Assembly (NCBI RefSeq): GCF_009936275.1
Contig: NZ_AP019797.1
Span: 797,501-861,500 of the forward strand
DNA length: 64,000 nucleotides
Direction: 5' to 3'
Source of the DNA: Rhodothermus marinus
GTDB taxonomy: Bacteria; Bacteroidota; Rhodothermia; Rhodothermales; Rhodothermaceae
Part shown: piece after piece, positions 36,303 to 45,300 of the stretch
Layout of the letters: each line of letters starts with the position of its first letter
How positions within the stretch are numbered: the first letter of the stretch is position 1
The notes under the pieces: model-generated
Seen by the model: only the letters and a program-made list of their open reading frames with translations
What the model was told of the DNA's origin: nothing
Database searches by the model: none
Program-made: the position numbers and the translations under genes

Positions 36303-36683
36303 ATGGAACATGGTGTTGTGCTCGATGCCTCGGCCCTGCTGGCCTGGCTACATGACGAGCCCGGCGGCGACCAGGTGGAAGCGCTGCTGGAGGTGGCGGT
36401 AATGTCTGCCGTCAACTGGTCAGAGGTGCTCCAGAAAAGCCTGGCTCGCGGCGTCGCAGTGGAGGGATTGCGAGAGGATCTGGAGGCGCTGGGACTGCAG
36501 ATCGAGCCATTCATCATCCGGGATGCGGAGATTGCCGCCGGCCTCTGGGAGCAGACGCGACCGCTCGGGCTTTCGTTGGCCGACCGGGCCTGTCTGGCCC
36601 TGGGTTTACGATTGGGATGGCCGGTCGTTACGGCTGATCGGGCCTGGCAGGCACTGGGGAGCCAGGTACGCCTTATTCGATAA
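36303..36683 (+). CDS. vapC: VapC-type PIN-domain ribonuclease toxin
   Basis: The 126-residue protein is a compact PIN domain with the expected acidic residues: Asp8 (VVLDASALLAW), Glu41 (NWSEVLQK), Asp94 (LADRACLALG) and Asp112 (VVTADRAW). VapC toxins cut tRNA or rRNA at single sites and are held inactive by VapB. ATG 36303 follows the antitoxin stop at 1-base distance. An upstream in-frame start would overlap vapB and adds unrelated residues. Confidence 0.9.
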   Translation: MEHGVVLDASALLAWLHDEPGGDQVEALLEVAVMSAVNWSEVLQKSLARGVAVEGLREDLEALGLQIEPFIIRDAEIAAGLWEQTRPLGLSLADRACLALGLRLGWPVVTADRAWQALGSQVRLIR

Positions 36684-36700
36684 ACCGGAGCTTCCCCAGA

Positions 36701-36739
36701 CTTCGAAAAAGTCGGCCGCGAGCTGGGCGTGCTCGTGGC
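36701..36739 (+). repeat. 39-bp direct repeat, right copy
   Basis: Exact copy of the kbl 3' end. Directly after it, CTGA continues the reading frame to a stop with the same last residue, so this copy also encodes a complete kbl tail. It may be the original end of kbl. It ends 6 bases before the stop codon of the convergent methyltransferase gene. Confidence 0.95.
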
Positions 36740-36744
36740 CTGAC

Positions 36745-37710
36745 TCAATGGCGGGCGCGCTGCGTGGAAGCACACTTACGCAGGCGGCACAGGAAGAAGC
36801 CTTCCATTTCGGTGGTGGGCAGGATGCGCCGGGCATGGCGGAGTGCGGGGTGGAACGAACGACCCTCCCAGCTTTCAAGGCCGGGCAGCTGGTTGGCAAG
36901 GGGCAGGTCGACGGGTTCGACGGTCAGCACGCCGTCGAAGGTGCGCAGCAGGCGATCGAGCACGGCTTCGTTCTCTTCCGGCGCCATCGTGCAGGTGGCG
37001 TAAACGAGCACGCCGCCCGGGCGCAGGCTCTGGACGGCCGACACCAGCAGCCGGTACTGCTTGCGGGCCATCTCGCGGATTTTGCGCGGGCTCCAGTAGG
37101 CGAACGTCTCGGGATCGCTCAGGTGAAAGCGTCCTTCCGAAGAGCAGGGCGCATCGACCAGCACGTAGTCGAAGGATTCGGGCCGGTAGCGCCCCACGCG
37201 CGTGCCGTCCTGCAGGTACAACCGCACGTTGGGGGCGCCGTAGGCCTGCACGTTGGCCTTCAGGCGATAAAAGCGCGGGCGTACGACCTCGACGGCGGCA
37301 ATTTCGCCCCGGCCCTGCATCAGGCAGGCCAGTTGCAGCGTCTTGCTCCCCGGCGCCGCGCACAGGTCCAGCACGCGCGCGTCCGGCTCGGGCGCCAGCA
37401 CCAGCGGCGGCAGCATGCTGGCCAGGTCCTGCACGTAGATCCACCGCTCGCGGTAGGGCCTGCTTTCGAGCAGCGCTGCGCGCGCTTCCGGGGGCACCTG
37501 GAAGGCGTCGGCATACCACGCCACCGGCCGCGGCTGAAGGCCTTCGGCTTCCAGCGCGGCCTGCACGGTATCGCGATCGACCTTCAGCGTATTGACCCGG
37601 AAGGCCATGGCGCGCGGCTCTCGGAAAGCCGCTTCAACCATCGGCAACCGGTCCGGCGGCACCAGCCGCCGGAGCCGCTCCAGGAAGGCTTCCGGCAGGG
37701 CGGTGATCAT
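36745..37710 (-). CDS. RNA (cytosine-5)-methyltransferase, NOL1/NOP2/Sun (RsmB/RsmF) family
   Basis: The 321-residue protein methylates cytosine in RNA, most likely rRNA. It has the N-terminal NOL1-type region (PRAMAFRVNTLK), the SAM motif VLDLCAAPGSKTLQLA, the DAPCSSEGRF motif with one conserved Cys, and the nucleophile Cys motif YATCTMAPEENEAVLDRLL. It lacks a C-terminal PUA-like domain, so it is shorter than E. coli RsmF (479). The last residues (CASTQRARH) run close to the 39-bp repeat and may not be ancestral. Exact target base is not known. Confidence 0.88.
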   Translation of the reverse strand: MITALPEAFLERLRRLVPPDRLPMVEAAFREPRAMAFRVNTLKVDRDTVQAALEAEGLQPRPVAWYADAFQVPPEARAALLESRPYRERWIYVQDLASMLPPLVLAPEPDARVLDLCAAPGSKTLQLACLMQGRGEIAAVEVVRPRFYRLKANVQAYGAPNVRLYLQDGTRVGRYRPESFDYVLVDAPCSSEGRFHLSDPETFAYWSPRKIREMARKQYRLLVSAVQSLRPGGVLVYATCTMAPEENEAVLDRLLRTFDGVLTVEPVDLPLANQLPGLESWEGRSFHPALRHARRILPTTEMEGFFLCRLRKCASTQRARH

Positions 37711-37838
37711 TTTCCGAAGAACCGGAAGCGGGAAAAGGAGTTACGGTAGGTTGCAGGCCTGCTCCTTAACGCACCTCGCTGCCGGTAGTTTTGCCCGGTG
37801 ATTGAAGAGGTTGCGCGAAGATGCCGATATTCTTACCA

Positions 37839-37862
37839 TAGCAGGCAGGGCGCCGTGTCTTC
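37839..37862. repeat. Diverged fragment of the palindromic repeat upstream of clpX
   Basis: CCATAGCAGGCAGGGCGCCG and the following TGTCT align with gaps to the repeat at 33406-33430 (CCACGTAGGACGGACCGCCG then TGTCC). The pairing is lost. The rest of the 174-base gap 37711-37884 must hold the divergent promoters for the methyltransferase and clpX; no box stands out. Confidence 0.35.
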
Positions 37863-37884
37863 GATCAGGTAACCTGAGAACGTA

Positions 37885-39144
37885 ATGCGCCGAAGTGACG
37901 ACACGATTCGCTGCTCGTTCTGTGGGCGGACGACCCAGGAAGTCCTTTCGATGGTGGCCGGTCCGAACGATGTGTACATCTGTGACCGTTGTATTCACGA
38001 CGCGGCCGGCATCGTCCGTAACGATCTGATGGCCCATGCGGCCGCCCGTCGGCGCCCCCAGGCGCATCGGCGTCGCCTGACCCCTCCGGAGATCAAGGCC
38101 GCCCTCGACGAATACGTGATCGGCCAGGAGCGGGCCAAAAAGACGCTGGCCGTGGCGGTTTACAACCATTACAAGCGGATCGACCATCAGCACTATCTGT
38201 CCGATTACGACGACGTCGAGCTGGAAAAATCCAACATCCTGCTGATCGGTCCGACCGGTACGGGCAAGACGTTGCTAGCGCGCACGCTGGCCCGCATTCT
38301 CGACGTGCCGTTTTCGATTTCCGACGCCACGGCGCTGACCGAAGCCGGTTACGTGGGCGAAGACGTCGAAAGCATTCTGGCGCACCTGCTGCACGCGGCC
38401 GACTTCAACGTGGAGCGGGCCGAGCAGGGCATCGTCTATATCGACGAGATCGACAAGATCGCCCGCAAAAGCGACAGCCCTTCGATCACGCGCGACGTTT
38501 CGGGCGAAGGCGTGCAGCAGGCGTTGCTGAAGATTCTGGAGGGCACGATCGCCGGGGTGCCGCCGAAAGGTGGCCGCAAGCACCCGGAGCAGAACCTGAT
38601 CAACATCGACACGCGCAACATCCTGTTCATCTGTGGCGGGGCCTTCGAAGGGCTGGAAGAGATCATTGCCCGTCGCCTTTCGACCTCGTCGATCGGATTT
38701 TTTGCCTCGGGGGGCAGGCGCGTCGATCCGAAAGATCCGCGTATTTTCTACTACGTCGAGCCCGACGACCTGCTGAAGTTCGGACTCATTCCCGAATTCA
38801 TCGGACGTCTTCCCGTCATCACGCCGCTGGAGGCGCTTTCGGACGAGGCGCTCCGGAGCATTCTGACCGAGCCGAAGAATGCGCTGGTGCGCCAGTACCA
38901 GAAGCTGTTCGCCATGGACGGCATCGAGCTGATCTTCGAGGAGGAGGCACTCGATGCCATTGTCGAGCGGGCCAAGGAGCTGGGGACCGGCGCGCGGGGA
39001 CTGCGGGCCGTCATGGAGGAGGTGATGCTCGACATCATGTTCAACATCCACACGATGCCCGACGTGGGCGTGTGCCGGATTACGGCCGCCACGGTCCGCT
39101 ATGGCGAGGCCCCGATCTACGAAGAACGTCGCGCCAGCGCGTAA
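37885..39144 (+). CDS. clpX: ATP-dependent Clp protease ATP-binding subunit ClpX
   Basis: ClpX unfolds tagged proteins and feeds them to ClpP. The 419-residue protein has the N-terminal C4 zinc finger (Cys10, Cys13, Cys33, Cys36), Walker A GPTGTGKT at 122-129, pore loop GYVG, Walker [11 protein letters not shown], the [19 protein letters not shown] segment and sensor regions [15 protein letters not shown]. It is complete. No clpP gene is adjacent, in contrast with the frequent clpP-clpX order. Confidence 0.97.
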   Translation: MRRSDDTIRCSFCGRTTQEVLSMVAGPNDVYICDRCIHDAAGIVRNDLMAHAAARRRPQAHRRRLTPPEIKAALDEYVIGQERAKKTLAVAVYNHYKRIDHQHYLSDYDDVELEKSNILLIGPTGTGKTLLARTLARILDVPFSISDATALTEAGYVGEDVESILAHLLHAADFNVERAEQGIVYIDEIDKIARKSDSPSITRDVSGEGVQQALLKILEGTIAGVPPKGGRKHPEQNLINIDTRNILFICGGAFEGLEEIIARRLSTSSIGFFASGGRRVDPKDPRIFYYVEPDDLLKFGLIPEFIGRLPVITPLEALSDEALRSILTEPKNALVRQYQKLFAMDGIELIFEEEALDAIVERAKELGTGARGLRAVMEEVMLDIMFNIHTMPDVGVCRITAATVRYGEAPIYEERRASA

Positions 39145-39237
39145 CGCAACGGTTGCAGAAGCGGCCGGAACCCCTGGTAGCCGACGGATTTAGCCCTGGC
39201 GTTGTGCGGTCCCCCCAGAACCCGGCCTGTTTCCGGC

Positions 39238-40206
39238 ATGCAACTTCGATGGGCGGCTTTTCGTGAGGCGTTGCGGCGTATCTGGCGGACCCTGCGCTAC
39301 TACCTGGTGGGGCTCTACCATCTGCTCGACCGCAAGCCGGTCTTTCTCTGGGCGCAGGCCATCGCCTTCAAGGTGCTGGTGACGATCGTGCCCGTGCTCG
39401 TGCTGGCAACCGGTCTGCTGGGCCGTATCCTGCGTCAGGAGCGTCCCTTTCAAACCGTGGCCCGTTTCATCCGAGACTTTCTGCCGCCCTATCAGAGCGA
39501 CCAGCTCATTCAGTTTCTGGAGCAGCTCCAGCGGGCCAGCGGCACCTTCACCATCATCGGTATTCTGGGCCTGCTCTACGCCACGATGACGCTCTTCACC
39601 ACGCTGCGCGGCGTGCTCAGCCAGGTGTTCGACGAGCCCTGGCATCAGGGGCGCTCCATCCTGCGCGGGTATCTGTTCGATCTGCGCATGATGGTGCAGG
39701 TCGGCGGACTGTTTCTGCTGACGTTCGGCGTTTCGCTGACGATTCAGGCGATCAACGTGGCCGGTCTGGAATGGCTGCAGCGGCTGCACCTGGACTACAT
39801 GTGGGTGCAGGAAGGATGGCGGCGCATCCTCCAGGTGCTGGGCCTGCTCATTCCCTATCTGCTCAGCCTGGCCATGTTCTTTCAACTCTACTACTTTACA
39901 CCGAAGCCCCGGCCGCCCGTCAAGGGCGCCCTGCTCGGTGCCGTCGTGGCGGCGCTGCTCTGGGAAGCGGCCAAGACCGCGTTCGCCTTTTACGCGGCCC
40001 GCTCCACGTTTTTTGAACGCTTCGCGAATAGCGGCATTTCGGCGATCGGGCACGTCTTCGGCCTGATCCTGGCCTTCGGTTTCTGGGTGTATTATTCGGG
40101 CGTGGTGTTTATCCTGGGGGCGTTGCTGGTGCTGCTCTACGAAAAACACCAGCGCGACCGGAAGGAAATGCCGGCTACCACCGTAATTTCTGAAGTGGAC
40201 GCATGA
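39238..40206 (+). CDS. YihY/BrkB-family inner-membrane protein
   Basis: The 322-residue protein has about six transmembrane segments and the family pattern: AIAFKVLVTIVPVLVLATGLL near the start, FTIIGILGLLYATMTLFTTLR, RGYLFDLRMMV, a YYFTPKPRPPVKGALLGAVVAALLWE segment in outline, and a final helix GLILAFGFWVYYSGVVFILGALL. Function of the family is unsettled; older RNase BN assignments were wrong. ATG 39238 was chosen over an in-frame TTG at 39202. Its stop overlaps the next start by 4 bases (ATGA), tying it to the outer-membrane assembly genes. Confidence 0.85.
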   Translation: MQLRWAAFREALRRIWRTLRYYLVGLYHLLDRKPVFLWAQAIAFKVLVTIVPVLVLATGLLGRILRQERPFQTVARFIRDFLPPYQSDQLIQFLEQLQRASGTFTIIGILGLLYATMTLFTTLRGVLSQVFDEPWHQGRSILRGYLFDLRMMVQVGGLFLLTFGVSLTIQAINVAGLEWLQRLHLDYMWVQEGWRRILQVLGLLIPYLLSLAMFFQLYYFTPKPRPPVKGALLGAVVAALLWEAAKTAFAFYAARSTFFERFANSGISAIGHVFGLILAFGFWVYYSGVVFILGALLVLLYEKHQRDRKEMPATTVISEVDA

Positions 40207-42311
40207 AGCGCGGGCGTTGTCGGATCGGGATCGTCGCGGCACTGCTGCTGGGGCTGGTGCGGCCGCTCATGGCGCAGGCGCCGCTGTGGTTGGTCAACGA
40301 GCGCACCACGATCCGGACCATTTCGTTTCGGTTCGTGGACACGAAAAGCTTCGAGGAGGACCAGCTCCGGGAGCAGATGGTGCTGCGGGCACCCTCGTGG
40401 TGGGATCGCGTCAAAGGCTGGCTGCCGTTCGTCTCGCCGGCCCGTTATCCGTTCGATCCGATCGAACTGGCCCGCGACGTGGTGCGACTTCGCCGCTTTT
40501 ATGCCCGCAACGGCTTTCTGCATACGGAGATCACCTATCCGGCCTCGCAGCTCGACACCGTACGCAACCAGATCCACATCGTGCTGAGCATTCGCGAAGG
40601 GCCGCCGCTCGTCATCCAGGACGTGGGCTTCTTCGATCCGGAGGGACGCTATCTGGTGACCACGCTCGATCCGGAGCTGCGGGAGCGATGGCGTCGATTT
40701 CGGGATCAGATCGCCTTTCGGGTGGGCGACCGCTACACTGAAGCGCGGCGCGTGGAGATTCAGGACGCCGTGCTGAACTGGTTTCGCGACCGGGGCTATG
40801 CCTTTGCACGCGTGCGTTCCGACGCCCGTATCGATTCGACCTTCAACACGGTGGACCTGCGCTTCGTGGTGGACACGGGGCCGCGCGGCTATTTTTCGGA
40901 AATTCAGATCGAAGGCAATCGGCGGGTGAGCGATCGGGTACTGCGCCGGGAGCTGCCGTTCCGCGAAGGCGATGTGTTCGCGCAGCGTAAGGTGGTGGAA
41001 GGACAGCGCCAGCTGTTCGGGCTGGAGATCTTCCGCGTGGCGCTGGCCGACATCCCGCCGCAGCCACGCGACAGCACGGTGACCGTACGCTACCGGGTGG
41101 CCGAGTCGGCGCTGCGTTTTCTGGTGCTGCAGGGCGGCTTTGGCCGCAGCGAGGGGCTCGGGGCCGAGGTGCGCTGGACGCATCGCAACTTTCTGGGCGA
41201 TGCCCGCACGCTGACGCTGAACCTGGCGGCGCAGACCGGCCTGCTGGCCCGTCGGGGACCGGGCACGCCACCCCCCCGGCTGTTTCGCTTCAGCGCGCTG
41301 TTTCGCCAGCCCTATCTGTTTTCGCGGCGGATGGAGCTGCTGCTCTCACCCTTCCTGGAGTATCAGCGCGATCCGCTGCTGGAAGACAGCGACGAGCCGC
41401 TCCAGATCAACACGCGCGAGTTCGGTCTGAACACCACGCTGTTTTATGAAATCTATCCGTTTCGCACCGTTACGTTGCAGCACGCCTTCAGCCGGGCGCT
41501 GCAGCTCACGCAGCAGCGGCGCGACACGACGAGCACGCGCGACCTGTTCGACAAAAGCATCCTGTCGCTGACGGCCACCTTCGGCCGCACGAACAACTAC
41601 TTCAATCCCCGACGCGGCTATCTCGTCCGACCGTTCGCCGAGCTGGGCGGCGGACTCATCGGCTCGGAGATCGAATACTATCGGTTGGGAGCCGAGCTGA
41701 CGGGCTACCTGCCGCTTACGCGTCGGAGCGTGCTGGCCGGCCGCCTGCTCTTTGGACGGCTGGAGCCGCTGGGACGCAGCCGCGAGGCGCTGGCCGGCCG
41801 TCTGGGGCGCGCCGATAGCCTGCGCTACGAGAATCGCTTCGACCCGATCCTTTTCTACGCGGGCGGTAGCAGCGACGTGCGTGGCTGGGGACTGCAACAG
41901 CTCGGACCGAAAGTAACCCGTCTGCAGATCAGCGACGGTGATACGACGATCTACTACGAGCCGATCGGGGGCAACCGGAAGCTGTTGCTGAACCTGGAGC
42001 TGCGCTTTGGCCTGCCGGGACTCGGCAGCGACTGGCAGGGCGCCGCCTTTCTCGATGGCGGCCAGCTCGGCCAGGATCGGCTGGTGCTGCGCACGACGGC
42101 TTTCCGATGGGCGGCCGGTCTGGGCGTGCGTTACCAGACGCCTGCCGGTTTTATCCGGCTCGATCTGGCCTACAAGCTCAATCCGAGCTACGAGGACCTG
42201 CGCGATCCGGCCGACGTGTACCGCTACCGCCAGGGATTGACGGATCGCCCTCCGGAGGTCCACTGGCAACGCCGCCTGCGGTTGCACCTGAGCATCGGCC
42301 AGACGTTCTGA
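40203..42311 (+). CDS. Omp85/BamA-superfamily outer-membrane protein, TamA-like
   Basis: The 702-residue protein has a signal peptide (ending near PLMAQA), about three POTRA domains (RTISFRFVDTKSFEEDQL; LREGPPLVIQDVGFFD-like; YFSEIQIEGNRRVSDRVLRRELPFREGDVF) and a C-terminal beta-barrel with the Omp85 feature GGSSDVRGWGLQQLGPK (the VRGF/Y motif of loop 6) and a barrel closing with RRLRLHLSIGQTF. It is followed 13 bases later by a TamB gene, so I call it TamA-like rather than BamA. The central BAM barrel gene is probably elsewhere in the genome. Confidence 0.85.
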   Translation: MKRGRCRIGIVAALLLGLVRPLMAQAPLWLVNERTTIRTISFRFVDTKSFEEDQLREQMVLRAPSWWDRVKGWLPFVSPARYPFDPIELARDVVRLRRFYARNGFLHTEITYPASQLDTVRNQIHIVLSIREGPPLVIQDVGFFDPEGRYLVTTLDPELRERWRRFRDQIAFRVGDRYTEARRVEIQDAVLNWFRDRGYAFARVRSDARIDSTFNTVDLRFVVDTGPRGYFSEIQIEGNRRVSDRVLRRELPFREGDVFAQRKVVEGQRQLFGLEIFRVALADIPPQPRDSTVTVRYRVAESALRFLVLQGGFGRSEGLGAEVRWTHRNFLGDARTLTLNLAAQTGLLARRGPGTPPPRLFRFSALFRQPYLFSRRMELLLSPFLEYQRDPLLEDSDEPLQINTREFGLNTTLFYEIYPFRTVTLQHAFSRALQLTQQRRDTTSTRDLFDKSILSLTATFGRTNNYFNPRRGYLVRPFAELGGGLIGSEIEYYRLGAELTGYLPLTRRSVLAGRLLFGRLEPLGRSREALAGRLGRADSLRYENRFDPILFYAGGSSDVRGWGLQQLGPKVTRLQISDGDTTIYYEPIGGNRKLLLNLELRFGLPGLGSDWQGAAFLDGGQLGQDRLVLRTTAFRWAAGLGVRYQTPAGFIRLDLAYKLNPSYEDLRDPADVYRYRQGLTDRPPEVHWQRRLRLHLSIGQTF

Positions 42312-42324
42312 AACGCGCCGGCAC

Positions 42325-45300
42325 ATGGAACCCACCTCGTCCATAACGCCTGCACGTCGGTGGCTGCGCCGCATCGGATGGGCGCTGCTTCTGGTGATCG
42401 GCACGCCGATCGTGCTGGTCGGGCTGCTTCTGCTGGTGCTGCAGACGTCGTGGGGTGCCGAGCAGGTGCGTCGGCTGATCGAACGTCAGGTGAACGCGCA
42501 GCTTCAGGGTGGACGGCTGGAGATCGGGGCGCTGCGGGGTAACTTCGTGCGCACGCTGGCACTCTACGACGTCGCCCTGCGCGACGCGTCCGGACGTGCG
42601 CTGCTGGCGCTGGATTCGCTCGAAATAGCCTACGTGCCCGAGGCGTTGCTTTTCGACCGGCGTGTACATCTGCGGCGGGTGCGCCTGATCCGTCCGCGCC
42701 TGGAGCTGACGCAGCAACCCGACAGCACCTGGGACCTGCTGCGTCTGTTCGGCACGGCACCCGACACGACCGCAAAGGAAACGGGAGCCGGTGCCGTCCT
42801 GGACATCTGGATCGACCACTTGGCGCTGCGCGACGGGACGGCGGCCCTGCACTTCCACACGCCCCGTGCCGACTCGACCTGGCATTTGCACCGGCTCGAC
42901 GTGCAGCTCGACACGCTGCGATTGCCACCGGAAGGCTGGCCCGCGTTCTCGGTGCGCACGCTGAAAGCGGTGCTGCAGCCGCCCGGCGCTCCCGACTCGG
43001 TGCACGTCCTCACCCGACTGGCGCTGCGCGAGCGGCGCTTCCGGCTCGACACGCTGCGCGTATGGTCCGCCAGCAGCCGGGTGACCGGTGGCGGGACGCT
43101 GCTGCTCCCGGCCGATACGGGACAAATCGAAGCGGTGCAGTTCCGGCTGGAAGCGCAGCCGCTGGCCCTCTACGACCTGACGCCGTTCGTGGCGGTCCCG
43201 GATCCCGGTCGGACGCTCGCGGGCTTCGTGACCGTGCAGGGCAGCGGCCGTCTGCTGCAGGCGCAGGCCGAACTGCGTACCGGCACGGGTGGCGAACTGG
43301 CACTGGCGGCCACGTTCACGCCGTTGCTGGACGATTCGGTGCGCTATCGGGCCGACGTGCAGGTGCGACGGCTGGACCCGGCTTTCTTCGGCGGACCGGC
43401 GGGCCGCCTCGATCTGCAGCTCCGGGCCGACCTGCAGGGACCGTCGCTGGAGGCGCTGGACGGCGAGGCCAGGCTCGACGTGTCGGAGGCGCGACTGGGC
43501 GCCTACCGACTGGATCCCACCCGGCTTCAGGTGCGCTTCGTGGAGGGCGAAGGCCGATTGACGGCACAGACCGGTCTGCGCGGCGCCCGGCTGCAACTGG
43601 ACGGCCGGGGGCGTCCGTTCGACCCGACGCCCACCTATCGCCTGGATGGTCTGCTGCAGAACCTGAACCCGGCCCGCTTCCTGTCCGACACGAGCTGGAC
43701 GGGACAACTGAACCTGGCCTTTCAGCTGGAGGGCGAAGGGGCGACGCGGCTGGACGGGCGGCTCATGCTGCAGCCTTCACGGTTGAACCGGGCGGCGATC
43801 GACAGCGGGCAACTGGCCGTACACCGGCGGGGCGACACGCTCCGCTTTGCGCTGGAGGCGACGCTGGCCGGAGGCCGCCTGCAGGGACGCGGGCGATTGG
43901 CCGGCGCCTCGACGCCTTCCTACGAGGTGGAGCCCTTCGTGCTGGAGCGAATCGACGTGGCGGCCCTGCTGGGCGATACGCTGCACAGCGCGGTCAGCGG
44001 TCGACTCCGGCTGCGCGGGAGCGGGACGGCGCCCGAGGCGCTTCGCCTGGAGGCCACGCTCGACCTGGATAGCCTGGTCTATGGCACCTACCGACTGGCG
44101 CCCGTACGCGTGCCCGTCCGGATGGATCGCGGATTGCTAACAGCCACGCCTGAAATCGGGCTGGACGAGGGCTATGTGGCTTTCCGCTTACAGGGACGGC
44201 CGATGGCCCGGCGGCCCCGCTGGCAGATCGACCGCGGCCGCCTGGAGCGGGTGAACCTGGCCGCCGTGATACCGGACTGGTCTTCGGTGCTGAACGGCTC
44301 GTTCGAAGGATTTTACCGGGGCGCGACGTCGGCCGATGCGGAAGCCGAGCTGGTGCTGCAACTGGAGGACTCCCGGCTCAACGCACAGCCACTGGAAGCG
44401 GCCACGCTGAACGCCACGCTGCGGCGCGGGCTGCTGACGCTGGCAACCCGGGCCACCTGGCCCGACGGATCGCTACAGCTGGAGGCGCAGGCCGACTCGC
44501 TGACGACCACGCCGGTCTACACGATCGAGCGGCTGGTCTTTCGCGGCGTGGATCTGGCGGCCTGGACCGGGCAGCAGCGGCCCCGAACCCGGCTGAACGG
44601 CGTGCTGACGCTGCACGGCCGGGGCATGGAGCCGCGCGCGATGCAGCTCGCCGCAAGGCTGCGGCTCGACGCCTCGCAGGTAAGCGACCGGCCTGTTTCG
44701 GGACAGTTCCGCGTGGCCGCCGTGGCCGGACGCTGGCAGCTCGGCGGGCAGATGGGCGTGGCCGACGGACAGGCCCGCTTCGACGCCCGACTGCTGCTGG
44801 ATGGACCTACGCCCCGCTACGCGCTGACGCTTGTGGCCGAGCAGCTCGACCCGATGCCCCTCCTGGGCATCGACACGCTCTCGGCCCGGCTCTCGCTTGA
44901 CGCCGAGCTGGAGGGCGAAGGCTTTGATCCGGCCACCATGCAGGCTCACGGCCGCCTGCAGAGCGACGGGGCCCACCTCGACGCGCTGGCCGTCGACCGA
45001 CTGGACGCCCGCTTTTCGATGGCCGAAGGGCTGCTGCGCCTCGATACGCTCCGGCTGGAAAGCAACGTGGCGACGGCGCAGGGCGGCGGCCAGGTGGCAC
45101 TTGTGGATCCCGAAGGCGTGCGCATGTCGGAACTGACGCTGCAGGTGCAGCTCCATCGGTTGCAGCCGCTGCGACGCCTTGTCGGGGCGCGCCTGCTGGC
45201 GCTCGACGGCGGCCGGATCGAAGCCCGCGCTTACGGACGGCCCGGTCAGCTCCGGTTCGAGGGGAGCTGGACGCTCCAGAACCTGATCTACGACGAACTG

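Noticed and set aside
36044-36739. VapBC region as part of a prophage or larger genomic island
   Set aside because: Only the two TA genes lie between the repeats; no integrase, phage genes or base-composition shift was seen.
40203-42311. Assignment of the Omp85 gene as the main BamA
   Set aside because: It has about three POTRA units and is followed directly by tamB, which fits TamA-like better; the presence of bamD at 6430 does not decide, as it is far away.
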